Assembly: GCF_003086295.3 (NCBI RefSeq)
Contig: NC_092040.1
Span: 4,340,001 to 4,404,000 of the forward strand
Source: Arachis hypogaea
Lineage: Eukaryota > Streptophyta > Magnoliopsida > Fabales > Fabaceae
DNA: 64,000 nucleotides
Direction of reading: 5' to 3'
How positions within the stretch are numbered: the stretch's first letter is position 1; every line of letters begins with the position of its first letter. The notes below the pieces were generated by a model. That model was not told where the DNA came from. It ran no database searches and saw only the letters and a list, made by a program, of their open reading frames with translations. A program made the position numbers and the translations under genes. Of the stretch, positions 1 to 13,713 are shown in pieces.

Positions 1-283
1 TAGAAATTGGTTATGACCACCACTAACTAGGTTGATGGAGCCAATTCTATCAAAAGTCTAACTATAATATCAATCAATGTGTCTAATCAAGAAAAGCGCA
101 TAGTAAAAAGTAAAAATTAAAAAGGATTTAACTAATTCGTATTTTAAAGACATATTTTAAAAATATAATAATAAAATTTTTTTAACGTTTTTAATATATT
201 CAATGCATTAAAAACATAAACAAAAAATTTGTAATAATTTTTATAAAATATTTTTTTTATAATATGCTTAACCTATACCCTTA
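1..283. other. AT-rich left edge, no gene seen
   Basis: AT-rich sequence with no reading frame of note and no recognisable RNA gene. It ends at the TTA target duplication of the MITE that begins at 284. Confidence 0.6.
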
Positions 284-670
284 GGTAGCGTTTGGTGTAG
301 AGACAGAGACTGAGAGACAAGAGACAAACAAAGACTAAGAGACAGATTGAAATAAATTTTAATATTCTGTTTGGTGGAAAATGGGAGACAGAAATTGAAA
401 CAAGAATGAAACTCTAATTTAATTTGCACAAAGGGTAAAATTGGAATTAATTAATTGAAATGAAGGTATTTTAAGTATAAAATGTTATTAAAGTTTTAGT
501 CTCCATTTCTAAAAATTTTAGTCCCCTATGTCCCACTTTTTGGAGGTACTGAAATACTGAAATTTTATAGACAAAGACAAAAATTTTAGTACCCGTATCT
601 AAACCAACAAACATGATACTGAATCTTAGTCTCTCAATCTCTATTTCAGTACCTCAAAACAAACGCTATC
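284..670. mobile_element. PIF/Harbinger-type MITE
   Basis: This 387-bp non-coding element is bounded by imperfect terminal inverted repeats: the left end reads GGTAGCGTTTGGTG and the right end is its complement, AACAAACGCTATC. It is flanked by a 3-bp TTA duplication at 281-283 and 671-673. A 3-bp TTA/TAA duplication with G-rich ends is typical of Tourist/PIF-Harbinger MITEs. The interior is rich in 'GAGACAGAGACTGAGAGAC' and its complement. I recall this family as very abundant in peanut, but this was not searched. It lies about 1.1 kb upstream of the peroxidase gene. Confidence 0.85.
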
Positions 671-673
671 TTA

Positions 674-1749
674 AGGCACAAGTTAATAAAACCCAATTTA
701 AAAAGTTCACTTCTCACATTTAGGAGAATGTACTAATGGTCAACTAATCATAATAATCTATCATGGGAGATCACATTTTGAGCTTAGTCGTCTTATTTGG
801 GAAGACCATCAAATTATGCCTATGTACTAGTGATAGCTGCACAAAAATATAAGTTTTTATGTACACCAAACACAAGTTAGCAACCCTTGAGGTATTTAAA
901 GTGAAAGGTATGTGAAAAATCTAAGAATAATAAAAGAAATGTCAATGTGATAAAAACAGATTTGTACCCCAAAAACAAAATTTGGAGGTTTATTTTAAGA
1001 AATTTCAATTTATTCCTATAAATTTTCTATGAAAATATATTTTCATTTTCTTTTGAAGTTTTAATAAAATCTAATTCCAGGAACAACTTGCTATCAAGAA
1101 TAACTTCTTGTCTAAAATATAAAATTTTATTTTTATATAAAAATGTGGATATTTGATATTCTCTTATCAAGGAAATAAAAATTAAGATATAAGCTTATTA
1201 TTATATCCCCCAAAATATTATGTTTTTTTTTTTTTATCAAAGATTTCATTCTTTAATTGATATTAGAATTATTTTAGAAATTTAAAATCTATATCCAGGA
1301 ATATGTAAAATAAAACAAGCATATTATAATTTATTCTTAGAAATATCACAAATTTTTTCATAATACTCCAGTATAATATTCTTAAGCATAATATTTTCGA
1401 AAATATAATTCCTTGAAATATATTTCCTAACCTTAAAACAAACTTCGGATTAGAGATATTGGGAGGCTCAAATGAACATGCACTACACCACAATATGTAA
1501 TTCATTGCGTTTAAGAGGAACATGCACCTAATCACTAAATCCATGGAAAGAATGACAAAGTAAAAGAACTTTATAAGCCACTATTAACTACCAGTTACTT
1601 GAGCCTTCTGTAAATGGAGCCTAAAGTAACTTGTCTTTTTGTAATGATAATGCTTAAACATTACGATTCCATCCATTGATAATACTACTTAACGATATGA
1701 TTCTCTGTGGTCCATCATATGCTAGAAAATAATTAGTCTCTTTTATGAC
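674..1749. other. Upstream region of the peroxidase gene
   Basis: AT-rich non-coding DNA. The only longer reading frame (about 1269-1544, minus) is low-complexity and resembles no known protein. It presumably contains the peroxidase promoter beyond the TATA box at 1750. Confidence 0.5.
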
Positions 1750-1756
1750 TATAAAA
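1750..1756 (+). promoter_or_regulatory. TATA box of the peroxidase gene
   Basis: TATAAAA lies 70 bp upstream of the ATG at 1826, in a suitable position for a short 5' leader. The transcription start is inferred, not observed. Confidence 0.55.
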
Positions 1757-1825
1757 TGCCATTTTACCCATCTTTGCATTCCTAAGCTAAAAGCTAACAT
1801 ATCATCAAAGTAATCTTAATTGGCA

Positions 1826-3221
<1,396 letters not shown>

Positions 3222-3523
3222 AAAGTCTTAGGTTAATTCAAGTTAAATAGTGATTTACCAATAAGTAAGATGTGTGAAAGAGGTTGGATCATATTTGAAA
3301 GATGGCAAGAACATCACTCATTTTCCTTTGTAATAGAAATTCATGTATTGTACAAGTATGTATCGACAGGAGAAACTCCTGTGGAATGATTATGTTTTAT
3401 TCCATTGCTTGATTGTCTGGACAAGAGACTAACCTTCTAAAAGCAAATGAATAACACAATAATAGCATCTGTGTCACCAAAAGAAAAGAAAAAGAAACTC
3501 CCAATTGTTAACTTTGAGCTACC
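3222..3523. other. Convergent 3' UTR region between two genes
   Basis: About 300 bp separates the stop codons of the peroxidase (+) and the methyltransferase (-). It is AT-rich, has AATAA-like signals on both strands and no reading frame. The two 3' UTRs probably lie close together or overlap here. Confidence 0.6.
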
Positions 3524-5004
3524 TCATGCATTATCTTTTGAGATAAGAGCTATCTCTGCCAATTGAATGTTACCACTTAGCAATGATGCCTTGTGGGATG
3601 GAAGGAAAGAAAATCCATCAAGCAGCTCGAGACACTTTAGGCCCCATTTCCTCATCAAGAACTCAATAAGGTGATGCCCGCTGCAAAAGATTAGACAGAT
3701 AAATTTTTAAAACACCATAAAAATATGGAGGTTGTAGAGCTAGTATGGAATCGGCTGATAAATTCTGAGCATCACATAGAGTGAAAAAGTACCTTCGATT
3801 GTGGTACGAGGTTATAAAACTTGACCCAGGGGAATTTTGCAGCAGAAACGTCACAGTGGCAAAGAGGTCATCAAAGGCTAAATGCCATAAAATAAACAAT
3901 GTTTTAGTTAACTTGATGGAGGAAGATGACAAATCCTTAATACCACATTGTCTCACCGTTTGAATCATACAAGACATCAGCTCCTAGAATAATAGTTGGT
4001 TGTAAACTGAATATGGATGAATCCCAAACACCCCATGTCAATCCTAGCACCTAGAAACACAAGGGATTTACACATTGACATTTATACAAAACGAAAAATC
4101 TGAAAACATAAAATTTCCAACATCATGTCTACACATAACCACTGGTTGTGCTCCCTTGAGCCACATGCTCAGCACATCATAGAAATTCCATATTAAACAC
4201 GAGTGTAAAATCATAATTTCAATTGTAAAATGAACAAGCACATTGCTACCAATGAAATAACAGTTACTAGAAAGCATGTTACGCAATTCACTACATTTTG
4301 TGACTAAATTACTAACTACTCAATCAAAGGCTCACATTGCACTGGATTTTATTCAAGTCACACACTCTTCTCATGTTTTCAAGCACCTGCAAATTCCAAA
4401 AACAACAAGCAGCCATTTCAATAAATAAATAAAAACTCAGTCACTATTTGTTTATTAAAACCAAATTCAGCTTAATTTGAAACCTCTAATCTGGTGGAGT
4501 CATCAGTAAGAGTAACATTGGCCCCAACTTTTGCTGCAACCAAACCAGGCAAGGAAGTTCCGGCACCAAGCTGCACGAAACATTAACAAGATGAGATGGG
4601 AAATGATGATAGTTCATACTTCATATTGAATCCACAATTAAATTGAAAAAGATTATACCTCAATAACAGTAGCTCCTTGAAATCGGTGCTTTTGTTGCCA
4701 AACATACTCAGCGAGAACTACGCTGCAGGGCCATACGAACAGGCCATAGTCCTCCTTCATGTTCTGCGTTAAGAGGGGGAAAAAAGTTGCATGGGAATGA
4801 TGGAAATGTTAGGCGTCAAAATCAGGGTTTCGTTTGGTGAACCTCAATGATGGATATGCATAAGGTTGGTGCTTCGGGGTCATCATCGGCAAAACAGTGG
4901 CGAGAGAGGGTGGTCATGGCGGTGGTGGTGGTGGCGGCGGCGGCGGCGTTGTCGTCCTCCGAGTTCTTGTCTTCCCCCATGTCTCCCCTGCTCTTCCCAC
5001 TCAT
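3524..5004 (-). CDS. METTL23-like: METTL23-like protein methyltransferase
   Basis: Seven exons on the minus strand: 4843-5004, 4659-4763, 4484-4570, 4336-4386, 3957-4050, 3793-3877 and 3524-3680. They join without a frame break into 246 aa, and every intron is GT-AG. It belongs to the seven-beta-strand SAM-dependent methyltransferase family 16 (METTL21/METTL23 group). The family's DYGLFVWPCSVVLAEYVW block is followed by the SAM-binding motif ELGAGTSLPGL, a NVTLTDD acidic loop and GADVLYD (the post-strand-4 position), then the SGHHLIEFL C-terminal region. Mammalian METTL23 methylates histone H3 arginine 17; the plant substrate is not known to me. The N-terminus has a poly-Ala/Thr tract of GCC/ACC-type triplets (about residues 20-30) that may vary in length. 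A LINE begins about 125 bp upstream of the start codon. Confidence 0.9.
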
Positions 5005-5229
5005 TTTTACATTATCTCTTAACTAATTTTAATTTGTATTTTCTTTTCCTATAAAACATGCTTATTAACAAGAAAGATATAAACGAAAAAAAATAGCGCG
5101 ATAATTTTCTTACAAAATTAAAAATAATGTTTTTTTTTTCCTAAACAACAAAAGAAAACATAAAGCAAAACACCTATCCTAGAGTAGATATAATAATTTA
5201 TTAGAGAGTTTCACAATACTCAAACCAAA

Positions 5230-6180
5230 TACCATGATTGAAATTATTTCTAGTTCTATATCTAGTCATTATTTGCTTCTCTACATATCCAATCAAATTA
5301 TACATACTAGGATCTTAGTAACAGTTCATGAATCTTGTTAACTAAATTAACAACTTTAGATTCACACCCACCAAGAAAGTCATGTAAAAAATAAAAAATA
5401 TCCAAACAATCCGTTTCACACACTATGTCTTTCGGTCCGCAATCCCAAATTAAAACAAGGTCGCTCCAAATTGTAAAAAGCTCACATCGGATGATGGAGC
5501 AATGAAAAGAGCTACCAGAACAACCCGCAATCCAAACTCCATTAAAATTTTTAACAAGACAACTAAATCCAGCCAAGCTCAAATTAGTAAATAAACTAAC
5601 ATCACAATTAACATTAAAACTATTACTTACAAGAAGTTTTCAGGACAAATAGTTTCTGAAAGTATTAAAAGAAGTATACCTATTCATTAGATTCATGACC
5701 GTGCTTCTGATGAGAGCAACCACCTTGTGATCGGTCCAATAATTTTTGGCATTGAAAATAGTATTGTACATATGCCTCCAAAACCACCACACTCTGACCT
5801 CTAAAAAAGCCTCCTTACCAGACATGACCTTTTGAAACCAAGCTTTCATAGAGAAGTTTTTAACCGAATCAATAACCTGAGGATCTAACATCTGCCAAAT
5901 AATTCTGGAATATACACAATCTCTAAGGCAATATTTTACTGTTTTTGGAGTCGCATTGCATCTCTGGCACATAACTGAACTAGCTAGATGCCGCCTGAAG
6001 CGGAAGACCTCTATCGGGAGAGCGTTATAAACCCCAAACCACAAAGTTAATTTGATCTTTTTCGTAAGATTCAAGTGCCAAAGCTAGTTTCAGTTGCTAT
6101 TTTCATTCCAATTCACTTTATTCTTTAACAACCAACAATAACCTTCTCTTACACTATACCCTTTTGTCCCTGCAGGCCAC
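5230..6180 (-). pseudogene. LINE ORF2 C-terminus: zf-RVT and RNase H
   Basis: The minus-strand frame at 5640-6074 contains the plant zf-RVT pattern (LWFGVYNALPIEVF, then MCQRCNATPKTVKYCLRDC, then IIWQML). Below it, 5307-5582 encodes an RNase H-type segment (LAGFSCLVKNFNGVWIAGCS, RCELFTIWSDLVL, VCETDCLDIF) typical of the C-terminal RVT_3 domain of plant LINEs. The two pieces are in different frames and are interrupted by stops. Below 5230 the sequence runs into the presumed LINE 3' UTR and poly(A). Confidence 0.8.
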
Positions 6181-6449
6181 CAACTCTATCCCGGTTCCAT
6201 GTCAGCTAAGGTCGGATAGTACAGGCAGTAAATGAAATGCTTGACCTTAAGAGGAATTGTCGATGCAAGTCTCTCCACCTCCCAAGATCCATCATGCCAC
6301 AAATCTGTCACTACAAAATCATACTCAGATATGTGAACAAAGGGAATAAGATCATAAAGCCTTCCAAAAAGAGTCCACTCATCATACCACACAGATTGAT
6401 GCACATCCCTAATATTTCATTTGAACCCATCCTTGAGAACATCAAATAT

Positions 6450-8700
6450 TTTGAGAATGTTCTTTCAAATGGTTGAAACGTTCTGATTGTTGTTGTTGCC
6501 AAGAAAAGTTAAATTCCGAAAATATTTATGCATCATAATCTGAATCAACAATTTGTCTCTATTATTGAAGCAATCCCAAACTAATTTGTTAAGAAGCACC
6601 ATGTTAGTTGAGTAGGTATCCTTAACACCCAAACCACCCGCCCTTTTAGGAATTATAGCAACATTCCACTTAACCAACAGTAACCCTCTCCCATTAGTTT
6701 GGCTTCTCCATAAAAATTGTCTCATCAAAGAATTTATCTTTTCACAGGCATACTTTAGAAGAAGAGCAATCTACATGTTGCAAATCATAATAGAAGCCAT
6801 TACCGATTTAACCAAACAAAGTCTTCTTGCCTTATTCAGCAAACACGCCTCCCAACTAGTAAGCTTCTTCTGAATCTTTTCAATAACATCCTGATGAGCT
6901 ATCCTCTTGGGAGACCTTTCATACCCAATATTCACTTTTAGATATTTTTTCAACTCCTGACAAAAACGGATAGTAGAAACTTCCGAGAGCACTTCTTTTC
7001 TTCTTTCAGAAATATTCTTTGAGCACTGAGCCTTAGATTTGCTAAGATTCACCTTCAATCCTGATGTTTTAGAAAATAAATCCACAATTCACATAACCTC
7101 CCCTACCTAAATTTTTGTAGCTTTATAGAAAAGCAGGAGATCGTCAGCAAACGTCAAATAGGAGATTTTAGGATCATGTCTAGAGACCAACACAGGTATC
7201 CACAACCCTTGAGAAACCCGATGAGTAATAAAATAAACAAGAGCCTCCATACAAAATGATATGGAGACATGGGATTCCCTTGACTCAAACCCCTCTTTGG
7301 GTTGAAATTCTGAAGTCTCTCACCATTTTACAAAATAGCCAATGAAGATGACATCACACAGGTCATAATAAGATTAATAGTAGCTCTCGAAAAACCAAAT
7401 ATAATCAACAAAATTTCAAGGAATCTCCAATTTACTCTGTCATAAGCTTTCGATAAATCAATCTTAAAAGTCAAAGTCCCTTTTCTAGACTTAGTGTTCT
7501 TTATGAAATGCATAATTTCCTGTGCAACAATGATGTTCTTCGTAGTTCCTCTTTCTGGGATAAAACCACCCTAGAGCAGACCAATGATCTCCAAAAAAAA
7601 TGGTTTGACCTTGTTCACTAGTACTTTTGTAATAATTTTGTAAAAAAACTACATAAACTAATGGAACATAAATCTCTTAATGAAGATGCAGCTTCCACTT
7701 TAGGAATCAGAATAATGAAGGTCTCAAAAATAGCGAAATTTAAAATCTCACCCTAAAAACTATCTTGATTAACCCTCACACATCATATCTAAGAGAGTCC
7801 CAAAATTCTTTATAAAACAGAGCTTGAAAAACATCCGGCCTCGGAGCTTTGAAAGAATTCATGGCCATTACATCTCTTTTCACCTCTTCTAACGCCACCG
7901 GTTCAAGAAATCTTTGACAGGCCTTATTGCTAAGAGAGGGGTAGAAAAAATCTCGCATAGCATTCAGGTCAATATTCTCTCGTGTAAAAAATAGTTTTTG
8001 AAAGAAAGAATTTGATTCCTACTCAAGCACCTGCGTCTCACTAGTAGAGGTGGAAACAGGTCAGGCCAGGCCAGACTTTGCTCTTAACAGGCCTGACCTG
8101 TCATGTAGTCAATTGGCTTGAGTTTGGCCTGCAGCCTGTTATATGCTTTTTTTTTAAGTACTAAGGCTGGCATGTTATTCAGCTTGGTCTGGCCTGAAAC
8201 CTGTTAAAAGGCTTGATATTTTTTTTACAAAAACAAAAATATTATTTTAAAAAAATATTTTCTAATAAACATATTTAAATGTAATATGTCATATTTAATA
8301 TTTATAAAAAAAATTAAATTTTAAAGTATTTAAAATATACAAAACTATTTATAATTAAATATAACAAATTTAAAATATCTCATAATTTTATTAATAATAA
8401 AAAAATTATTTATATATGTAATTATGTATTAACAGACCCAAGCAGGCCTGATAGGCCAATAAGGCTAATTAGTGAGCATAGGCCTGGCCTATTAATATAA
8501 TAAGGCTTTTATAAGAGTCTAAGTCTGTGCCTATTTTATAATAGGCTAGGCCAGGCCAGGCCAAACACAGGCCAGGCTACAGACCCCTGACAAGCCGCCT
8601 GACCTTTTTCTACCCCTACTCACTAGTACAGGTTCTATCATCTAACAACAACCCATGGATCTTATTTCTCTTTCGCCTAATAACGTCTGTAGGTAAAAAA
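6450..8700 (-). pseudogene. LINE reverse transcriptase region
   Basis: Fragments in minus-strand order: the ALEEVKRDVMAMNSFKAPRPD block that precedes RT (7776-7958), LTFKIDLSKAYDRVNWRFLE (7328-7513), FADD, the LINE version of the catalytic YXDD box, at 7140-7151, SGLKVNLSKSKA (6771-7085) and the thumb-region block WNVAIIPKRAGGLGVKD (6465-6728). The blocks are collinear with plant L1-type RT but spread over different frames with many stops. The hAT-type MITE at 8045-8618 splits the linker between endonuclease and RT; the frame reads on across it when the insertion and one target copy are left out. Confidence 0.88.
8045..8618. mobile_element. hAT-type MITE with perfect 8-bp duplication
   Basis: This 574-bp element starts TAGAGGTGGAAACAGGTCAG and ends with the near-complement (CTGACCTTTTTCTACCCCTA). 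It is flanked by the exact 8-bp duplication CTCACTAG at 8037-8044 and 8619-8626, the length expected for hAT elements. The interior has repeated 'AGGCC(T)' motifs (CAGGCCAGGCCAG) near both ends and an AT-rich centre. It has no coding capacity. It is inserted in LINE ORF2, so it is younger than the LINE. Confidence 0.92.
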
Positions 8701-8999
8701 AACTTAGTATTCCTATTACTACATCAAACCCACTACTCTCTAAATTTTTGGTACCACAAAAGCTCTTCCTAAAAAGGATATAATTTAGCTCCTCCTGAAT
8801 ACCTTACTCTTTCACCCTCAACTTCGGATCTTTCTCACTCTCGAGAAAAATCTGAACATCATTCAGCTACCTCTCTAACTCCCTCTTTTTAACAGTAAGC
8901 ACATCCCTCTGAACTTCTAGCAAACTCCTAACAACATTGGGGATCCTTTTATTCCAAGTTGTATGAACAACATTTCGAAAAAGCAGATGAGTCATTCAT

Positions 9000-9770
9000 G
9001 CAGCTTGAAATTTAAAGGGACGGGGCCTTCTTAGTTATTCCAACCTTTGTACTTCTGATGAGTAAAGGACAGTGATTAGAGTGAAGACGCGCCAAAACCT
9101 CATTATAAGCCTAAGGAAATAGCAAACGCCACTCCTGATTAATGATCGCTCTATCCAATCTTTTTTGCAACATGTAACCCCCTCTGACCTTCTTGTACCA
9201 AGTTAAACTCCTCCCAATAGCTCCCATATCAAACAATTAACAATTTGTCAGAGCATCTGCGAAAAGCCTAGCTCTAACATTATTGGACGTTCCTCCTCTA
9301 ACCTTATTTTGCAACAAAATCTCATTAAAATTCCCTAACACAATTCACAGATCTTGTATTATATTAGATACCCTGATTAAATCATTCCATAGACCCATTT
9401 ATCGATGGACATGGGGATTAGCATAAACTGTACTGAAAATATTAGAAACATTGTCCATAGAAATTTCAAAACTGATACATTGATCAGCCATGTCAACCAT
9501 TCTCACAGTCATCATAGAATTAGAACAAAGAACTCAGATATCCCCATTATGGCCTCTAGCCTCAACAATCCCAATATCAAGATAACCAATCTTACTTCAA
9601 AAGGATCTCATTCTCTCAAAAGAACATGAGTTTCAATAACAATAAAAATCGTTAGATGAAATTTACTAACTAATTCTTTATAATTCACCCGGGCCATTTT
9701 GTTAGAAGCCCCTATAGTATTCCAAGAAAAAAACTTATATATACACAATTCATAAAAATAAAATGGACAT
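9000..9770 (-). pseudogene. LINE endonuclease domain remnant
   Basis: Minus-strand translations show, in order, an SWNTIGASNK start typical of the LINE endonuclease N-terminus, FIVIETHV, a VEARGHNGDI stretch, YANPHVHR, LGNFNEIL, an MGAIGRSLTWYKK block, LQKRLDRAIINQEW and finally ARLHSNHCPLLI. These are the recognised successive blocks of the plant L1-type AP endonuclease, including the Asn-bearing GNFNEI and the SxHxP-like SNHCP motif. Stops and frameshifts separate them. Confidence 0.82.
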
Positions 9771-10524
9771 AAACAAAAACCAACCTCAGCAAAAGTCTCT
9801 TAATGCAGAAATGACGGGCCTCTAACATTTTTACCACTTTCTTGCCTCTCTCCAACTCATGGTTGCTCGAAAACGCTCTCCACCGCAATGGTAGCCACCA
9901 CCGATGGGTTCTGGTTATGCTGGTTCGACTCACCATCATTGTCTTGGAACACCGGTGGGTTTTGCAACGAGGCTGGCTATTTTTAAGAGTAGGGGTAATC
10001 GATGGCGTGACCGCAGCGGCACCCTTGATCTTCACCCCATCATTTGTTGATGTTTGAGACGCTTGAGAGGAGTAAGACCCGCGACCCGACCCAACATGTC
10101 ATGAAGGCCCCTTAACTTTCTTCTTTGGGCCATTCTCAATCTGACTCATCTGCTATCCAAAAATGAGAGGTTTCTTACCTTTAGTAGAAGATTGGGCCTT
10201 CCCTGTTTTACCCACTTTTCCTCTTCTCTTGCCACAAATCTTAGTCCAGCCCTCTTCTTCTCCCAACGTAACCATCCTTTCCTTCTCCCATGCAGCGTGC
10301 TTGTCTTTATCTTCTCTGCGGAATCCGCAACTGGCGTGGAATTAATTGATATAGATTCAAATTCAAAAGCTTGCTGAACATAGTCTGACAGACGCTTCTC
10401 AGGATCCGTCGCCATGTCAACTGTCCATACCTGGTCCTCCACAGATGCCGAGGTAACCACGGTCATGCTACATTCACCTGTGACATGCCTAAAGCAATTG
10501 CACCTCTCACATATCTGATGGTAA

Positions 10525-12383
10525 TCAGTGGCTAAGAGAAGGGGGGTTGAATCTTAGCCCATTTTTCTTTGTGTTACTTTCTGCCCTTAAAAATAGCTTC
10601 AAGAGATTTTTCTTCTTTTTGTCTCGTAACTAGTCAAGAAACCTTTTCTTTTTGTCTCGTAACCAGTCAGGAGATATTTTTTAATTTTGTCTCCTATGCA
10701 ACAGAATCAGAAATAGAGTAGAAGAGAAAGAGAGAATCACACCAGGAAGTATTATGCTTCAGCTGCTAAGGTGCAATGCAACCTACATTCAGTCTACATC
10801 ACAACAATGATGGAATTTCACTATAATAATCTTGATTACATACACCAATTCTCCCTATGAACTACCCTTTCTATCCGGGACAAGTCCAGAATTTATCCCC
10901 AATCTTGAACTTGACTTGGTCGCCTACCAAGCTTTCAACTGCTAAGTGCTAACCCAACATGCAAGGGGATTCCCACAGAATCATGATACACAATACAGAT
11001 GTACAAAGGACCTCTAAGACATTTATGACTTTTTCTTTAATTTTGTACACTCTGCTTTTTTCCGCTCACTAGCTTTTTCTTACAAACCTAACACTGTTTG
11101 CCTTTTTCACCATGAGACTCAAGACAGGCAAAACTTAAAGAAAATACAAAATAAAACACATTGAAGGAGAAGAACTTCTGTCAGCTTGGGTAGCTATGAG
11201 AACTCTGTATTTACTCTCATTGTCTCAAGCCTTGGCTGTTCACCCTTATTATAGAAGGGGAAGCCTCCAAGGTTGAAACGGTTGAACCGAGCTAACTTCT
11301 TCTTCTTCAATCTCAAAATTGGTTCGGACAGAGAGAGGAGAGAGAGAACCGAATGCAAAAACTAACATGCAATTACCTCTTCCTCATCCCATCACTTCAA
11401 GCTTCATCAATCTGAGCCTTCCATCTTGACTTGGTCCCCAAGAAGGATTTCTGACCCTTGATGAACACTTGATCCTTGACAGCTCCTTCTACTCCACTTT
11501 TTCTTCTTCCTCCACGTAGCTACAGTAGCTTACCTTCTGTGATGGATGAACAAAAAGTAGAGACGAGTCATACCATTGGGATCTTTTTCTCTAACCGAAT
11601 TGGATCTTTCACCATTTTTAGGTATGGAGATCTTGAGACTTCCTTACCACATCTTACCTTTAGTGGTAAAGATCTCAGCCACACCATACTGAGGATCTTC
11701 CTTTTGTAAGAGCCATCATCACCTTGGCCTCTTACTTGTCCGTAGCTTCTCTGCTTCTACCTCTGATGGCTTGCTTCTTCAACCTTCTTCCTGACATAGA
11801 AGTGACCGAAAGTAGAGAGAGAAGAGAGAGAAAATTGAAAAGCTTTCAATGGAATTGAAGAAAGAAATTAAAATGTGTTAAGTTTCCACTTTCCAAAACT
11901 CCCATGCCTTGTAATGTGTAAAATCAATTAATGCCATCAAATCAATTTCAAACTTTTTCTTTCCAGTTATCAAGGCAATTAAACACAATTAAATAAATTT
12001 GAATTCCATTCCTTTAGTGGGATTAGGTGTCCATGGAAAGCATGTAACATTGCTTTCTTCCTTCTTTTAATTTTGAACTAAGCTTTGTTAGTCTTGCAAC
12101 AAAGAATTAATTGGGCTTGTTTCTCAATTTTCTGGCCCAACAAACATAGCAATAATTTAGCCACATATTATTAAAACATTTTTGCACAAGGCTGATTATT
12201 TTTACCAATATTTTTGGGTTTGAAGTTTTCTTTATGCCCAATGACCAAAATCTACAAGCAACATAGAAATTATTAATTAAACAGATTTGAAGCATAAATC
12301 AATTTAATAATTTCTAATTACTATTTTAATAATGTTTGATCATCATCTTAATTTGGAGTTTTCCAAACTCATCAATATCAATT
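10525..12383. mobile_element. 1.86-kb unclassified insertion in LINE ORF1
   Basis: The LINE ORF1 frame is interrupted exactly between the EYECL segment and the zinc knuckle. The inserted DNA begins about TCAGTGGCTAAGAGAAGGGG and ends about ATCAATATCAAT, flanked by GTAA at 10521-10524 and 12384-12387 (GGTAA versus TGTAA, so the duplication may be 4-5 bp and slightly decayed). It contains no protein I recognise and has pyrimidine-rich tracts and a run of unique-looking sequence. A 4-6 bp duplication would suit an LTR-type or TRIM element, but I found no terminal repeats. The class is therefore left open. Confidence 0.65.
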
Positions 12384-12785
12384 GTAAACATTCATATTCC
12401 AGGCTATATTCATAGTCGTCCACAAACACTCTCCGAATAACCAGCAATCCTAAATTTACTTGAACACAAGCCCGAGCAAATTTGTCTCTCTCTGTTGACT
12501 TGGTTGCAAGGTCTATCTTGACTAATTTACCTACAATAGAGGCAATAAACATGATGGCTTTCTCATGATTTAAAATCTGGAGACCATGGCTTAACCGCGA
12601 TGTAATGACCTAACATCATCTATAGACCCCTTAATAAAACATTTTTCCTATCTTCCCTTAGATCAAATTTGACGAGGAAGTGATCGAACCCCACATGCAA
12701 AACTTTATAGCCACCTTTAAGCCTCTATACCCCCTTTCAGTTTATGCACCAAGGCCATATAGCTGAAGTGTTTCCCAAGAGCTTT

Positions 12786-13713
12786 GGCATCGTTTGGTTT
12801 CAAAGACACAGACACAGAGACATGGACATGCTAGAACATGTCCTATGTTTGTTTGTTGAGACACAAATTTTTTATGGACATGTTAGTACACAAGTATATA
12901 CAAAATACATGTATTCAGTGTACTTCCAAAATAACGAGACACAGATACACAATCAATTAGACACAATTTTTTACTCATTTATCCCTTGTTAATTTCTTAA
13001 TCCTAATTCTTTTTTCTCTTTCTCCTTCTCCATCCACCATGACCATTCTCCTTCCTCCCTCCTCCCTCCTTCCGCCGTCACATCCCGTCGTCTAGATTCG
13101 CCGTCAGCGTTGCATCTCCTCATCCAGATCCACCGCCGCCACCGCATTTCCCCCTTTGCTCAGATCCGTGTGCTGCTGCCGCCGCTGCGTTTTCCACTTC
13201 GTCCAAATCCGAGTGTTGTCCCTCCGCACGCTGCCACTCGTCTCCTCCTTCGTTCAGATCCACCGTCGCCGCTACGTCTCCTTCTTTGTCCATATTTGCG
13301 GCTGTTGCCTCTCCTCCCTCTTTGCAATGCCCACGGCCGCGTCTCCCTCTTCCTCTTCGAGTTTGCTATTGCCACCCCTTCCTCTACCTTAATTCTTCTC
13401 TTTTCACAGTTTGCTCTTCAATTACCTTCTCCTCCCTTTTTGTTTTTCTATTGAAAAATAAAATTTTTTATTTGTGGTGAATTGTGTGTGATAATGAATC
13501 TGTAGTGGTGGAAATGGTGGATGATAGTAGTAGCGATGGTGGCTGATATATTTTTTTTGTTTTATAAGGATAATATGGACGTTTTCTAATTTTATTGTGT
13601 CTTGTTCAATGTTTACCAAACACAGTACATAGACACTAATAATTTGTATCCATGTCTTTAATGTCTATGTTTTTGTATCTTTATCTCAAGAGATACATAA
13701 ACCAAACGCTGCC
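12786..13713. mobile_element. TIR element carrying a GC-rich gene-like core
   Basis: The ends are GGCATCGTTTGGTTT (left) and its near complement AAACCAAACGCTGCC (right), flanked by TTT at 12783-12785 and 13714-13716. The ends resemble those of the MITE at 284-670, so a PIF/Harbinger-type non-autonomous element is likely. The outer parts are rich in ACACAGAGACA motifs, but the core (about 13020-13440) is a pyrimidine- and GC-rich stretch with repeated 'CAGATCC' and CCGCCG motifs that looks like captured 5' gene sequence. Several overlapping reading frames there are low-complexity and probably not coding. It is inserted in the LINE. Confidence 0.72.

Noticed and set aside
4866..5054. Trp/Arg-rich 62-codon plus-strand frame
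   Set aside because: Shadow of the METTL23-like exon 1 triplet repeats on the other strand.
13110..13480. Three overlapping Pro/Leu/Arg-rich frames on both strands
   Set aside because: All come from the same pyrimidine-rich GC core of the TIR element; none resembles a protein and there is no sign of codon conservation.
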